Made by a program: the position numbers and the translations under genes. The notes under the pieces are model-generated. The model searched no databases. It was not told the origin of the DNA and saw only the letters and a list, made by a program, of their open reading frames with translations. Shown piece after piece: positions 17,865 through 27,044 of a DNA stretch of 64,000 bases (position 1 is its first letter; each line of letters starts with the position of its first letter). The DNA is from RPQJ01 sp963712815 (lineage in GTDB: Bacteria; Pseudomonadota; Gammaproteobacteria; Steroidobacterales; Steroidobacteraceae), in contig CAVQJL010000010.1 in NCBI GenBank assembly GCA_963712815.1, positions 124,001-188,000 on the forward strand, written 5' to 3'.

Positions 17865-19178
17865 TCATCCCGACCGTGCGGGGCCCGAGCGCTCGTCCAC
17901 GATCGCCGCCGTCACGAGATCCGCACCCACGTTGGTCATGGTGCGGGTCATGTCGAGGATGCGATCCACGCCCAGGATGATTCCGATGCCCTCCGGCGGG
18001 ATGCCGAATGCGACCAGCAGCCCCGCGATCAGGGGCAGGGAACCGCCCGGGATCGAGGCCACCGCCACGGCGCTCAACACCGACAGCAGCACCAGGGTGA
18101 GCTGCTGCGCGAGGTCCAGGTGCACGCCGAACACCTGCGCCACGAACAGGACGACGCAGCCCTCGTACAGCGCGGTGCCGCTCATGTTCATCGTCGCACC
18201 GAGCGGCAGCACGAACCCGGAGGTCGACGAGGAGATTCCGAGGCGCTCGCGGGCGACGGTGAGCGAGGCGGGCAACGTCGCGCTGCTCGAGCTGGTCGAG
18301 AAGGCCGTGATGAGCACGTCCTTGATCTCGCGGAAGAACTGCAGCGGACTGCGCCGGGCGAGGAACCGCAGCCACACGGACATCGTGCCGAACAGGTGCA
18401 GCAGCAGCACGAACAGGCAGCCGAGCACGAACAGGCCCAGCGCCACGACGATGTCGAAGCCCACCTTGACGATCACGCTGAAGATCATCGCCGGCACGGC
18501 GTAGGGAGCCAGCCGCAGCGCGAAATGCACTATTCCGGTCATGAGCAGCGCGACCGATTCGAGGCCGTGCTGCAGGCGCTCGCGCCGTTCCCCGGACAAC
18601 CCCAGACCCGCCGCGCCGATCAGGATGGCGAACAGTATCAGCGGCAACACGTCGCCGAGCACGTTGCGATCGTTGCCAACGAACGCCCCGAACAGGTTCC
18701 GCGGCATGAACATGTCCACGATCGAGGCCGGCGTGACGACCGGGCGCGTTGCGCTCGTCTCCACGTGCTTCTGCGCCTGGCCGCTGTACTCCTGCACGAG
18801 CCGCGACGACGTCTCCTCGTCGAGCCGGCCGCCCGGCTGCAGCACGTTCATCATCACCACGCCGAGCACCACGGCGATGGTCATGTTGGCGAAGAACAGC
18901 AGGAAGGTCCGCCCGGCCAGTGGCCCGAGGTGCGAGAGCTCGCCGAGCTGCATCACACCGTGCGCCAGCGAGGCGAACACCAGCGGGATCACCACGAAGA
19001 ACAGCAGGCGCAGGAAGACCTGCCCGAGCGGGTCGAGAAAGGTAGTGGCGAGCCACTGTGCTCCCGACAGCAGCGCCGGAACCTGGGTGCCGATCGCCAG
19101 CACGATGGCGCCGGCGACGGCGCCGAGCACGAGGCCAAGAAGGATTCGATTGGCGAGGCGTGAGTCGATGTCGGGCAT
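17865..19178 (-). CDS. Dicarboxylate/amino acid:cation symporter
   Basis: This 437-residue member of the DAACS (GltP/DctA-like) family has eight or more membrane segments. Signature regions are the serine-rich hairpin AFSTSSSSATLPASL, LPLGATMNMSGTALYEG in the substrate-binding helix, and ILGVDRILDMTRTMTNVGADLVTA near the C-terminus. It imports glutamate, aspartate or C4-dicarboxylates with H+ or Na+. The start at ATG 19178 (MPDIDSRLANRI) is favoured; an upstream in-frame start adds five residues. It may be co-transcribed with the Usp gene. Confidence 0.9.
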   Translation of the reverse strand: MPDIDSRLANRILLGLVLGAVAGAIVLAIGTQVPALLSGAQWLATTFLDPLGQVFLRLLFFVVIPLVFASLAHGVMQLGELSHLGPLAGRTFLLFFANMTIAVVLGVVMMNVLQPGGRLDEETSSRLVQEYSGQAQKHVETSATRPVVTPASIVDMFMPRNLFGAFVGNDRNVLGDVLPLILFAILIGAAGLGLSGERRERLQHGLESVALLMTGIVHFALRLAPYAVPAMIFSVIVKVGFDIVVALGLFVLGCLFVLLLHLFGTMSVWLRFLARRSPLQFFREIKDVLITAFSTSSSSATLPASLTVARERLGISSSTSGFVLPLGATMNMSGTALYEGCVVLFVAQVFGVHLDLAQQLTLVLLSVLSAVAVASIPGGSLPLIAGLLVAFGIPPEGIGIILGVDRILDMTRTMTNVGADLVTAAIVDERSGPARSG

Positions 19179-19281
19179 GCGCGATGCTAGCAATGCATGT
19201 CGTGCGCCGCAAAGCGCCGTGTCAGACGGTCAGCGCCGGGAGTTCAATCTGCTACGATCCAGGCCCGAAGAGGAGGATGCC

Positions 19282-19824
19282 ATGTCCTGGAATTCCCTCG
19301 AACTCGCGAAGCTGGCGGTCGCGTCTCGACACCGCTCACCGTGCTCGCCGTCGGCTGGTGGATCAGGCAGCGCGAGCAGATCAACGCGGAGCTGATCCGA
19401 AAGCGAATCGCCATCTACGACCAGGTGGTGCCGAAGGCCAACGACATCCTGTGCTTCTTCCTCGGTGTCGGCCACTGGCAGCGAACTCGACCCGGAGAAG
19501 GTCATCGCGTGCAAGCGCGAGCTCGACCGGCAGATGCACCGGTACCGGCCGTTCTGGAGCGAGGACTGCTGGAGGCGCTACGGCACCTTCATCAACGCCT
19601 GCTTCGAGCATTTCGCAGGTGGCGCAGGCAGCCCGGCCCGACTGCGGCTCGACACGGCTCGCCTGCGCACGATGATCGGCGACCGCTTCGATCCGTCCTG
19701 GGAGGGCGTGGTCTCAGCGCAGCCGACTCCGTGGAAGGACGTCGCCGACGCCTACGAAGCCTGGGTGGGCCAGCTGGCGCGGGAGATCGGCGTGCCGTCG
19801 GCATCGGGACCGGCCAGGCACTGA
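19282..19824 (+). CDS. Hypothetical membrane-anchored protein, two frameshifts
   Basis: The start at ATG 19282 is supported by AGGAGG seven bases upstream (MSWNSLELAKLAV). A frame change near 19320 leads into one transmembrane segment (STPLTVLAVGWWIRQREQ) and a charged helix (INAELIRKRIAIYDQVVPKANDILCFF). A second change near 19485 leads to SELDPEKVIACKRELDRQMHRYRPFWSEDCWRRYGTFINACFEHF and the rest of the protein, to the stop at 19824. The result is a ~180-residue protein with an N-terminal anchor and a helical cytoplasmic domain. I do not recognise a family. It is convergent with the tRNA-Met gene. Confidence 0.6.
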
Positions 19825-19860
19825 CCGAACCGCGTGCGCAGGCGCAGACGGGAGGGAATG

Positions 19861-19937
<77 letters not shown>

Positions 19938-20089
19938 ACGAGGCCGGTCTGCGGGCTGCCGGAGATTGTACCCGGGCAGCCGGGGGCGCGAATTCTCCGG
20001 GCGCGGGCGCGGGTGAGTCAAGGAAACGCGACCGCCCACCGCCCGCCCTTCCGGCGACCTCTCCCGCCGCGCACGCAGGAGAGGCGGGG

Positions 20090-21184
20090 TCACACGTTGA
20101 AGCGGAAGTGCATCACGTCGCCCTCGCGGACGGCGTACTCCTTGCCCTCGAGCCGCATCTTCCCGGCTTCCTTGGCGCCCTGCTCGCCCTTGCAGGCGAT
20201 GAAATCCTCGTAGGAGATCACCTCGGCGCGGATGAAGCCCTTCTCGAAGTCGGTGTGGATCTCGCCGGCGGCCTGCGGCGCCAGGGCGCCCTTGTGCGTG
20301 GTCCAGGCGCGCACTTCCTTCGGGCCGACGGTGAAGAACGTCAGCAGGCCGAGCAGGTGGTAGGCGGCGCGGATCACGCGGTCGAGGCCGGGCTCGTGCA
20401 GGCCGAGTTCCTCGAGGAACGCCTGCCGGTCGGCCGGCTCGAGCTCGGCGATCTCCGACTCGATCGCGGCGCACACCGGCACGACATCGGCGCCCTCGGC
20501 GTCCGCGCGCTTCTGCACGATGTCGAGGTACGGATTGTCCTTGAAGCCGTTCTCGGCGACGTTCGCCACGTACATGAGCGGCTTGATGGTGATCAGGTGC
20601 AGCTCGCGCAGCAGCGGCCGGTCCGCCGGATCCAGCTCGAGCGTGCGCGCCGGGTTGCCGGCGTCGAGGTGCTCGCGCATGCGCTTCAAGAGCTCGCGCA
20701 GCCGGATCGCGTCCTTGTCGCCCGCCTTGGCGGCCTTCTCGGCACGCTGCAGGCCGCGCTCGACGGTCTCGAGGTCGGCGAGCGCGAGCTCGGTGTTGAT
20801 GACCTCGATGTCGGCGAGCGGGTCGATGCGCCCGGCGACGTGCACGATGTCGTCGTTGACGAAGCAGCGCACCACGTGCGCGATGGCGTCGGTCTCGCGG
20901 ATGTGGGCGAGGAACTTGTTGCCGAGGCCCTCGCCCTTCGAGGCACCGGCCACGAGGCCCGCGATGTCGACGAACTCGACGGTCGTGGGCAGGATCTTCT
21001 CGGGCTTCACGATGTCGGCGAGCGCCTTGAGGCGCAGGTCCGGCACCGGCACCACGCCCACGTTCGGGTCGATGGTGCAGAACGGATAGTTGGCGGCCGC
21101 GGCGTTCTGCGCCTGCGTCACCGCGTTGAAGAGCGTGGACTTGCCGACGTTCGGAAGCCCGACGATGCCGCATTTGATTCCCAA
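20090..21184 (-). CDS. ychF: Redox-regulated ATPase YchF (Obg-related)
   Basis: The 364-residue protein has P-loop GLPNVGKSTLFNAVT, switch region DIAGLVAGASKGEGLGNKFL, and a NVAENGF block in place of the classic GTP-specific NKxD, as in YchF, which prefers ATP. A C-terminal TGS domain follows (FFTVGPKEVRAWTTHKGALAPQAAGEIHTDFEKGFIRAEV, ending DVMHFRFNV). The start codon is TTG 21184, supported by GAGG just upstream and by the family N-terminus MG-KCGIVGLPNVGKS. It lies downstream of pth in the usual gammaproteobacterial order. Confidence 0.95.
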   Translation of the reverse strand: MGIKCGIVGLPNVGKSTLFNAVTQAQNAAAANYPFCTIDPNVGVVPVPDLRLKALADIVKPEKILPTTVEFVDIAGLVAGASKGEGLGNKFLAHIRETDAIAHVVRCFVNDDIVHVAGRIDPLADIEVINTELALADLETVERGLQRAEKAAKAGDKDAIRLRELLKRMREHLDAGNPARTLELDPADRPLLRELHLITIKPLMYVANVAENGFKDNPYLDIVQKRADAEGADVVPVCAAIESEIAELEPADRQAFLEELGLHEPGLDRVIRAAYHLLGLLTFFTVGPKEVRAWTTHKGALAPQAAGEIHTDFEKGFIRAEVISYEDFIACKGEQGAKEAGKMRLEGKEYAVREGDVMHFRFNV

Positions 21185-21243
21185 GAGCCCTCACCCGGCC
21201 CGATGGCCGATCTCTCCCGTTGCGCGGGCGAGTTGAAAGAAGA

Positions 21244-21837
21244 TCACTGCGCCAGCGGCTTGACGCTGTGCAGTGCGTGCATGGCCTTTTCAGCCCCCTC
21301 GCGGACGAACACCGGCAGGGTCTGCAGCGCGGCGTCGATGGCCTGCAGCAGCGCCTGCTCGTCCGCGGGAGCCGCGCGCTGCAACACGTAGTCGATCACC
21401 TGCGACTTGTCGCCCGGGTGGCCGATGCCGAGGCGCAGCCGCCAGAAGTCCGGCCCGCAGTGCGTAATCGTGTCGCGCAGCCCGTTGTGCCCGCCGTGAC
21501 CGCCGCCGAGCTTGAACCGCGCCGTGCCGGGCGGAAGGTCGAGCTCGTCGTGCACCACCAGCACCTCGCCGGCCGGCGCCTTGAGGTAATCGAGCAGCGC
21601 ACGCACGGAGCGGCCGCTGCGGTTCATGTAGGTCTGCGGCTTCAGGAGCACGACGTCGCGACCGTCGAGCGGCACGCGGCAGATCTCGCCGTGGTAGCGC
21701 GCGTGCGAGCGGAACTGGCCACCGAGTGCATGGGCCAGCGCGTCCACGAACCAGAACCCCGCGTTGTGACGCGTGAGCCGGTGCTCCGGGCCCGGGTTGC
21801 CGAGGCCGGCGATGATCGCGAGCGGTGTGCCAGCCAT
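21244..21837 (-). CDS. pth: Peptidyl-tRNA hydrolase
   Basis: Pth releases tRNA from prematurely dropped peptidyl-tRNA. The 197-residue protein shows IIAGLGNPGPEHRLTRHNAGFWFVD, with catalytic His in RHNAG and the conserved Asn before it. It also has LLKPQTYMNRSGRSV and VVHDELDLPPGTARFKLGGGHGGHNGLRD, containing the conserved Asp. The length fits the family. It lies between rplY, whose terminator precedes it, and ychF. Confidence 0.95.
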   Translation of the reverse strand: MAGTPLAIIAGLGNPGPEHRLTRHNAGFWFVDALAHALGGQFRSHARYHGEICRVPLDGRDVVLLKPQTYMNRSGRSVRALLDYLKAPAGEVLVVHDELDLPPGTARFKLGGGHGGHNGLRDTITHCGPDFWRLRLGIGHPGDKSQVIDYVLQRAAPADEQALLQAIDAALQTLPVFVREGAEKAMHALHSVKPLAQ

Positions 21838-21850
21838 GCTGCGGCGCCGG

Positions 21851-21882
21851 AAAAGACCGGGCCGCCCGCGAGGGCGGCCCGG
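21851..21882 (-). terminator. Rho-independent terminator after rplY
   Basis: On the minus strand, the inverted repeat CCGGGCCGCC...GGCGGCCCGG with a short loop is followed by TCTTTT. It lies 19 bases after the rplY stop and ends 14 bases before the pth ATG, so pth needs read-through or its own promoter. Confidence 0.8.
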
Positions 21883-21900
21883 GCCCAGTCCCGAAGTCGG

Positions 21901-22599
21901 TTACTTCTTGCCTTCCTTGCCCTTCGCCTCGGCCGGCTTGGCCGCCGCGGCTGCGGCAGCAGGCGCTGCGGCCGCGGCACCCGCGGCACCCGCAGCTGCC
22001 TCGGCGCCCGGCGCCGGAACCTCCTCGGCCCGCGCGTGGTGGATGGAGACCACCGGCGCATTGCGCCCGCGCGTAAGCTCGGGGATCTCGACTCCCTCCG
22101 GCATGTTCAAGTCGGAGAAGTACAGCATCTGGTTCATGTCGAGGTCCGACAGGTCCAGTTCCACGAACTCCGGCAGGTCCTTCGGCAGGCACAGCACCTC
22201 GACCTCGTTGTGCAGGTGCGAGACCACGCCGCCCTTCTTGACGCCCGGCGAACCCGCCTCGCCCTTGAAGTGCAGCGGGATCGTGATGCGGATCTTCTCG
22301 TCCTCGAGCACGCGCTGCAGGTCCACGTGCAGCACGGCGTTCTTGGCCGGGTGGCGCTGCACGTCCTTGAGCACCGCGGCCTGGCTCACCTCGCCGACCT
22401 TCAGGCTGATGATGGTCGAGTAGAAGCGCTCGTTGTCGAGCATCAGCATCAGCCTCGTGTGGTCGAGCGCGAGCGCACGCGGTTCACGGTGCCCCCCGTA
22501 GAGGATGGCGGGCACCTTGTTCGCGCGACGCAGGCGGCGGCTCGCACCTTTGCCCTCGGCATCGCGGAACTCGGCGACGAGTTCAAAAGAGGTTTTCAT
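21901..22599 (-). CDS. rplY: 50S ribosomal protein L25/general stress protein Ctc
   Basis: The 232-residue long-form L25 starts MKTSFELVAEFRDAEGKGASRRLRRANKVPAILYGGH and binds 5S rRNA. The N-terminal L25 domain (~95 residues) is followed by the TL5/Ctc beta domain (RITIPLHFKGEAGSPGVKKGGV) and an Ala/Pro/Glu-rich tail. I chose ATG 22599, with GGAG six bases upstream. An in-frame ATG two codons earlier lies within that site. Confidence 0.94.
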   Translation of the reverse strand: MKTSFELVAEFRDAEGKGASRRLRRANKVPAILYGGHREPRALALDHTRLMLMLDNERFYSTIISLKVGEVSQAAVLKDVQRHPAKNAVLHVDLQRVLEDEKIRITIPLHFKGEAGSPGVKKGGVVSHLHNEVEVLCLPKDLPEFVELDLSDLDMNQMLYFSDLNMPEGVEIPELTRGRNAPVVSIHHARAEEVPAPGAEAAAGAAGAAAAAPAAAAAAAKPAEAKGKEGKK

Positions 22600-22667
22600 G
22601 GTCATCTCCGTAAGTGGACAAATATGCCGTCCGCTCGCGACCAAGCAGGACGGCGCCTGGAAAATCG

Positions 22668-23621
22668 TCAGTCGATGTAGAGCGAGCTCACGCTCTCCTC
22701 GTCGCGGATGCGGCGCATGGTCTCGGCGAGCAGGCCCGCCACCGACAGCTGGCGGACCTTGCGGCACGCGCGCGCGTCGTCGCGCAGCGGGATCGTGTCC
22801 GTCACCACCAGCTCGTCGAGTTCCGAGGCCTCGATGCGCGACACCGCCGGGCCCGAGAGCACCGGGTGCGTGATATAGGCCACCACGCGCTTCGCGCCCA
22901 CGTCCTTCAGGGCCTTGGCCGCGTGGCACAGCGTACCGGCGGTATCCACGAGGTCGTCCACCAGCACGCAGCTCTTGCCCTCGACCTCGCCGATGATGTT
23001 CATCACCTCGGACTCGTTGGCGCGCGGCCGGCGCTTGTCGATGATCGCGAGGTCGGCGTCGTCGAGCCGCTTGGCGATGGCGCGGGCGCGCACCACGCCG
23101 CCCACGTCCGGGGAGACCACCACGAGGTCGTCGTACTTCTGCCGCCACACGTCGCCGAGCAGCACCGGCGAGGCGTACACGTTGTCCACGGGGATATCGA
23201 AGAATCCCTGGATCTGGTCGGCGTGCAGGTCCACCGTGAGGACGCGGTGCACGCCGGCGCCGGCCATCAGGTTGGCCACCACCTTGGCCGTGATCGCGAC
23301 GCGCGTGGCGCGCGGCCGACGGTCCTGGCGGGCGTAGCCGAAGTACGGCACGACGGCCGTGATGCGGCCCGCCGAGGCACGGCGGCAGGCGTCGACCATC
23401 ACGAGCAGTTCCATGAGGTGGTCGTTGGCCGGCGGGCTCGTCGGCTGCACGACGAACACGTCGCGACCGCGCACGTTCTCCATGATCTCGACCGTCACCT
23501 CGCCGTCGCTGAAGCGACCGACGTGGGCGCGGCCGAGCGGCACCTGCAGGTAACGCGCGATGTCGAGCGCGAGCTGCGGGTTCGCGCTGCCGCTGAACAC
23601 CGCGATGGTCGGACTGTCCAT
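22668..23621 (-). CDS. prs: Ribose-phosphate pyrophosphokinase (canonical)
   Basis: The housekeeping PRPP synthetase (317 residues) shows IAVFSGSANPQLALDIARYL, FSDGEVTVEIMENVRGRDVFVVQPTSPPANDHLMELL, PYFGYARQDRR, TVDLHADQIQGFFDIPVDN, SPDVGGVVRARAIAKRL and the PRPP loop CVLVDDLVDTAGTL. I chose ATG 23621, preceded by GGAGAG eight bases upstream; a TTG codon just before it is not needed. It lies between tRNA-Gln and rplY, the usual order. It is distinct from the diverged copy at 11.8-12.8 kb. Confidence 0.95.
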   Translation of the reverse strand: MDSPTIAVFSGSANPQLALDIARYLQVPLGRAHVGRFSDGEVTVEIMENVRGRDVFVVQPTSPPANDHLMELLVMVDACRRASAGRITAVVPYFGYARQDRRPRATRVAITAKVVANLMAGAGVHRVLTVDLHADQIQGFFDIPVDNVYASPVLLGDVWRQKYDDLVVVSPDVGGVVRARAIAKRLDDADLAIIDKRRPRANESEVMNIIGEVEGKSCVLVDDLVDTAGTLCHAAKALKDVGAKRVVAYITHPVLSGPAVSRIEASELDELVVTDTIPLRDDARACRKVRQLSVAGLLAETMRRIRDEESVSSLYID

Positions 23622-23683
23622 CAAGGGACACTCTCCGTTTCCGCACGGAACAAGGCGCCCCGGCCCGGTTCCGTCAGCCTAGA

Positions 23684-23758
23684 TGGCTGGGGTGGAAGGA
23701 TTCGAACCTCCGAATGGCGGGATCAAAACCCGCTGCCTTACCGCTTGGCGACACCCCA
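23684..23758 (-). tRNA. tRNA-Gln (anticodon TTG)
   Basis: The minus strand reads a full cloverleaf: acceptor TGGGGTG/CACCCCA, anticodon stem GCGGG/CCCGC around loop TTTTGAT, T-arm GGAGG-TTCGAAT-CCTTC, and encoded GCCA. The T at position 1 is typical of bacterial tRNA-Gln. It sits between ispE and prs, as in many gammaproteobacteria. Confidence 0.95.
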
Positions 23759-23767
23759 CCGAATCCG

Positions 23768-24667
23768 TCAGCGGCCGCCTGCCCTTCGGTCCTGCTCGAG
23801 CCGGAGCCGCGTATCCAGCGGCGAGCGGTTGAGGCCGCGCCCCACGTGACCCGTCCAGCGCTCCGGAAGCTGCCGGAGTGCCGCCCGGGCCGCGTCCTCG
23901 TCCGGCATCGCCGCGAACACGCAGGACCCGGTGCCGGTGAGCCGCGCCGGCGCGAACTGCCCGACCCAGTCGAGCGCCTCGGCCACGGCGGGAAAGCGCC
24001 GCCGGACGACCGCCTCGCAGTCGTTCCGTCCGCCCTTCGTCAGGAAACCGCGAATTGTGATTACGGGGGTATCTCTTGTCAATTCAGCGGCCCCGAAGAC
24101 GGCGGCCGTGGGCACGGCGGCGTCGGGCCGCACCAGCAGGTACACGGGCTCCGGGAGGTCGAGCGGCGTGAGCCGCTCCCCCACGCCCTCCGCCCACGCC
24201 GCCCGGCCGTGCACGAACACCGGGACGTCCGCGCCGAGACCGAGCCCGAGCCCTGCGAGGCGCTCCGGCGCGAGTCCGCAGCCCCACAGTTCATTGAGGG
24301 CGACCAGCACCGTGGCCGCATCCGAGCTGCCCCCGCCGAGCCCCGCCTGCACCGGGATCCGCTTGCGGACCTCGATCGCCACGCCCCCGGCGCCGGGGCA
24401 CTGCGCAGCCAGCAGGCGTGCGGCCCGCACGGCGAGGTCCTGGTCGGCCGGCACGCCCGGCACCTCGCCCACCCGCTCCACGATGCCGGGCGGCCGCTGC
24501 CAGAATCGCAGCTCGTCCGCGAGGTCGATGAACTGGAACGCCGTCTGGAGCAGGTGGTAGCCGTCGGGCCTACGGCCCACGACGTGCAGGAACAAGTTCA
24601 GCTTGGCCGGTGCAGGCCACGGCCCGGGGTCCCCGAGGGCTGCCTGCGGTGGCGGTTCGGTCGCCAT
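23768..24667 (-). CDS. ispE: 4-diphosphocytidyl-2-C-methyl-D-erythritol kinase
   Basis: IspE is a GHMP kinase of the MEP isoprenoid pathway. The 299-residue protein has WPAPAKLNLFLHVVGRRPDGYHLLQTAFQFI, the ATP-binding glycine loop PVQAGLGGGSSDAATVLVALNELWG, and the C-terminal LTGTGSCVFAAM block. The start ATG at 24667 shares a base with the lolB stop (TGATG). Context lolB-ispE-tRNA-Gln-prs supports the assignment. Confidence 0.95.
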   Translation of the reverse strand: MATEPPPQAALGDPGPWPAPAKLNLFLHVVGRRPDGYHLLQTAFQFIDLADELRFWQRPPGIVERVGEVPGVPADQDLAVRAARLLAAQCPGAGGVAIEVRKRIPVQAGLGGGSSDAATVLVALNELWGCGLAPERLAGLGLGLGADVPVFVHGRAAWAEGVGERLTPLDLPEPVYLLVRPDAAVPTAAVFGAAELTRDTPVITIRGFLTKGGRNDCEAVVRRRFPAVAEALDWVGQFAPARLTGTGSCVFAAMPDEDAARAALRQLPERWTGHVGRGLNRSPLDTRLRLEQDRRAGGR

Positions 24668-25272
24668 CAGGGCGCCGGCTGACCGGGTGGCGCCGCGCCG
24701 GAGGCCACGGACCAGGTATCCACGATGACCCGGACGCGCACGTCACCGCGCGTGGCGGTGAACCGTTGGGGCAACGACAGCCCGGTCGCCGTCGTGAACG
24801 CGTCGTAACCGATGCGCCAGCCAGACTGCTCGATCACCCGCCAGGGTGCGGCCGCCGCGTCCGTGACCGCCGACGGCAAGTCCGGGGCGGGGACGCCGAG
24901 CATCCAGTAGCGCAGGCTCAGCCACGGCAGATCGGCCCCGAGGCGGGCCTGAAGCTCCGCCTGCGCTGCCGCGGCATCGAGGCTGCGTCCCGAACCGTCG
25001 GCCATGGAGAGATTGTCGGGTGTCGCGACGATACGCAGTGCGCCTGCACCGAACGGGCCGCGCAGGTCGAGCTGGCTCGCCTGCTCGCGCTGCACCCAGA
25101 CGAAGGCACCGCTGCCGCCCTCGCCGCCGGCGGACACCGCGAGACGACCGCTGGCATCCCAGTGCCGGATCACGCCGGGATCGGGTCTCGGCGCGGTCTC
25201 GGGTCCCCGCAACGGAGCCGCGCAGCCTGCCAGCGACAGCGCCGCGAGGATCGCGAGCGCGCCGCGACTCAC
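24667..25272 (-). CDS. lolB: Outer-membrane lipoprotein insertion factor LolB
   Basis: LolB receives lipoproteins from LolA and inserts them in the outer membrane. The 201-residue protein has a lipoprotein signal (ALAILAALSLAGC, acylated Cys ~17). The LolB pattern follows: WDASGRLAVSAGGEGGSGAFVWVQ, LDLRGPFGAGALRIV, LPWLSLRYWMLGVPAP, and WRIGYDAF. I chose GTG 25272, which overlaps the stop of the upstream TPR gene as GTGA. Confidence 0.9.
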   Translation of the reverse strand: MSRGALAILAALSLAGCAAPLRGPETAPRPDPGVIRHWDASGRLAVSAGGEGGSGAFVWVQREQASQLDLRGPFGAGALRIVATPDNLSMADGSGRSLDAAAAQAELQARLGADLPWLSLRYWMLGVPAPDLPSAVTDAAAAPWRVIEQSGWRIGYDAFTTATGLSLPQRFTATRGDVRVRVIVDTWSVASGAAPPGQPAP

Positions 25273-26955
25273 GGCCCGGCCTGCTCCAGGCGCTCCTTGA
25301 GCCGCGCGTCGTCCGGCCGGCGCTCGAGCGCCTCCTGCCAGGTCTTGCGCGCGGCAGCACGGTCGCCGAGCGCCCACTGCACTTCTCCGAGGTGCAGGTC
25401 GATCTCGACGTCGTCACCGAGGTCGCGGGCACGCTCGAGGTACTCCGCGTGCCTCCTGCAGGCGGCCCTGCCGGAACGCCACCCAGCCCATGCTGTCGAG
25501 CACCGCAGAGCTGTCCGGCATCTGCAAGAGCGCGGCGCTGATCAGTGCAGCGGCCTCATCGAGCTGGCGGTTGCGATCGGCCAGCGTGTAGCCGAGCGCG
25601 TTCTGTACGACCGCGTCGCCGGGCCGATCTTCCAGCAGCCGGCGCAGATCGCGGACCGCCGCATCGTTCTTGCCCATGCGCTCGTAGGCGAAGACACGCG
25701 CCATGCGCAGGTCCATGGAATCGGGGTACTGGACGAGGCCGGCGTCGAGGATGGCGAGTGCGCGGTTCGGGTCGTCCAGGCTGTTGGCGAGTCCCGCGCG
25801 CGCGGCAACGACTTCCGGCCCACGCTGCGCATGGCCGCTGGCGAACTCGTCGAGGTGCGCAAGCCCTGCGTCGAGGCCGGACTGCTCCGCCTTGATGCGC
25901 GCCACCCGGCCCTGCGCCTGGAGCGCGAAGTCGCCGCCCGCCACGCGCGAGAAGTAGCGCAGTGCGCGCTCGGTGTCCTCGCGGCGGTCGGCGACGGCAC
26001 CGAGGAAATACAGGGCATCGTAGGACTGCGCTCCCGTGGACAGCAGGTCCTCGAACCGCGCGGCGGCGGCATCGAGGTCGCCGCGCTGCAGATCGAGCAC
26101 ACCGAGGCCGCGCACGGCGCCGGGGAAAACCCGGGCGCCGGTGGCGAACGGCGTGAGAATCGCCCGGGCCTCCTCGTCGCGCCCGACACCCGCGAGCAGC
26201 AGCGCGTACTCGAGCTGGACGGCCACCTCGGCCTCCGGCGCGAGCACGAGGTCACGAGCCATCGCAAGGCCCGCCTCCTCGTCGCCGGCGGCGATCATCG
26301 TGCGGGCCAGCATCATCTTCGCCGGCACCCAGTACGGCGCGATCTCGCTGGCCCGGCGCGCGCTTGCGACCGCGAGCCCGAAGTTCTCGGAGCGCAGCGC
26401 CGCGGCGGCGAGCGCGTAGTGGCCCTCGGCGACGTCCGGGTGCCGCGCCACCAGGCGGCGAAACAGCTCGGTCAGGTCCGGCGCAGTGCCGTGGCCCGTC
26501 AGCACCGGCAGCAGCGCAAGGAAGCCGGCGGCCGGACTGATGTAGCCGGTCTCGAGCAGCGGCGCGAACTGCGCCTCGGCCTCGTCGAGACGGTGCAGTT
26601 CGAGCGCCGCGACGCCGGCATGGCGGCGCGCCTGTTCGCTGGTCGGATTCAGCGCCAGCCAGCGCTCGGCGGCGAGCAGGGTCTCGCGGTACTGCGAGTG
26701 CTCGAACGCGAATTCGGCGGCCTGCTCCGCTACGGCCTCGTCCGGCGAGGCCTCCGCGGCGCGGCGATAGGCCCGCGCCGCCTCCGGCAGCTCGTTGCGC
26801 TCCAGCGCGGCGTCGGCGTCGGCGAGCAGCGCTTCCGGATCGGGTGCAGGGCTCTCGCCGCCAGCCCGATCATCGGGGCCGGCCGCACAAGCAGCAAGCA
26901 GCAGCAGGACCGCGGCAGCGGCAACGGTACGGACTCTCGGGGACGCGGTGCGCAT
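25269..26955 (-). CDS. TPR-repeat lipoprotein, one frameshift
   Basis: The ~562-residue protein has a lipoprotein signal (VAAAAVLLLLAAC, Cys ~23). A long series of tetratricopeptide repeats follows, for example ALERNELPEAARAYRRAAEASPDEAVAEQAAEFAF and YFSRVAGGDFALQAQGRVARIKAE. A frame change near 25450 (one extra base) joins the last complete repeat (DSMGWVAFRQGRLQEA) to EYLERARDLGDDVEIDLHLGEVQWALGDRAAARKTWQEAL. The position just upstream of lolB matches a conserved gammaproteobacterial arrangement. It is probably a scaffold at the outer membrane; partners are unknown. Confidence 0.85.
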
Positions 26956-27044
26956 GGCCCGCGCACTATAGCGGAAGCGCCGTCGAGCTTGTGTTGCACC
27001 CAGGCATCAACCAGAATTCCGCGCTTTCCGCGCCCGGAAACCGG

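Noticed and set aside
17811..19163. A 450-codon plus-strand frame opposite the symporter gene
   Set aside because: It is a His/Gln/Arg-rich antisense shadow; the minus-strand symporter has clear family motifs and membrane helices.
22600..22667. A hairpin (GCCGTCC...GGACGGC) between prs and rplY
   Set aside because: The loop is long and only a weak ATATTT follows, so it is not strong enough to call a terminator or attenuator.
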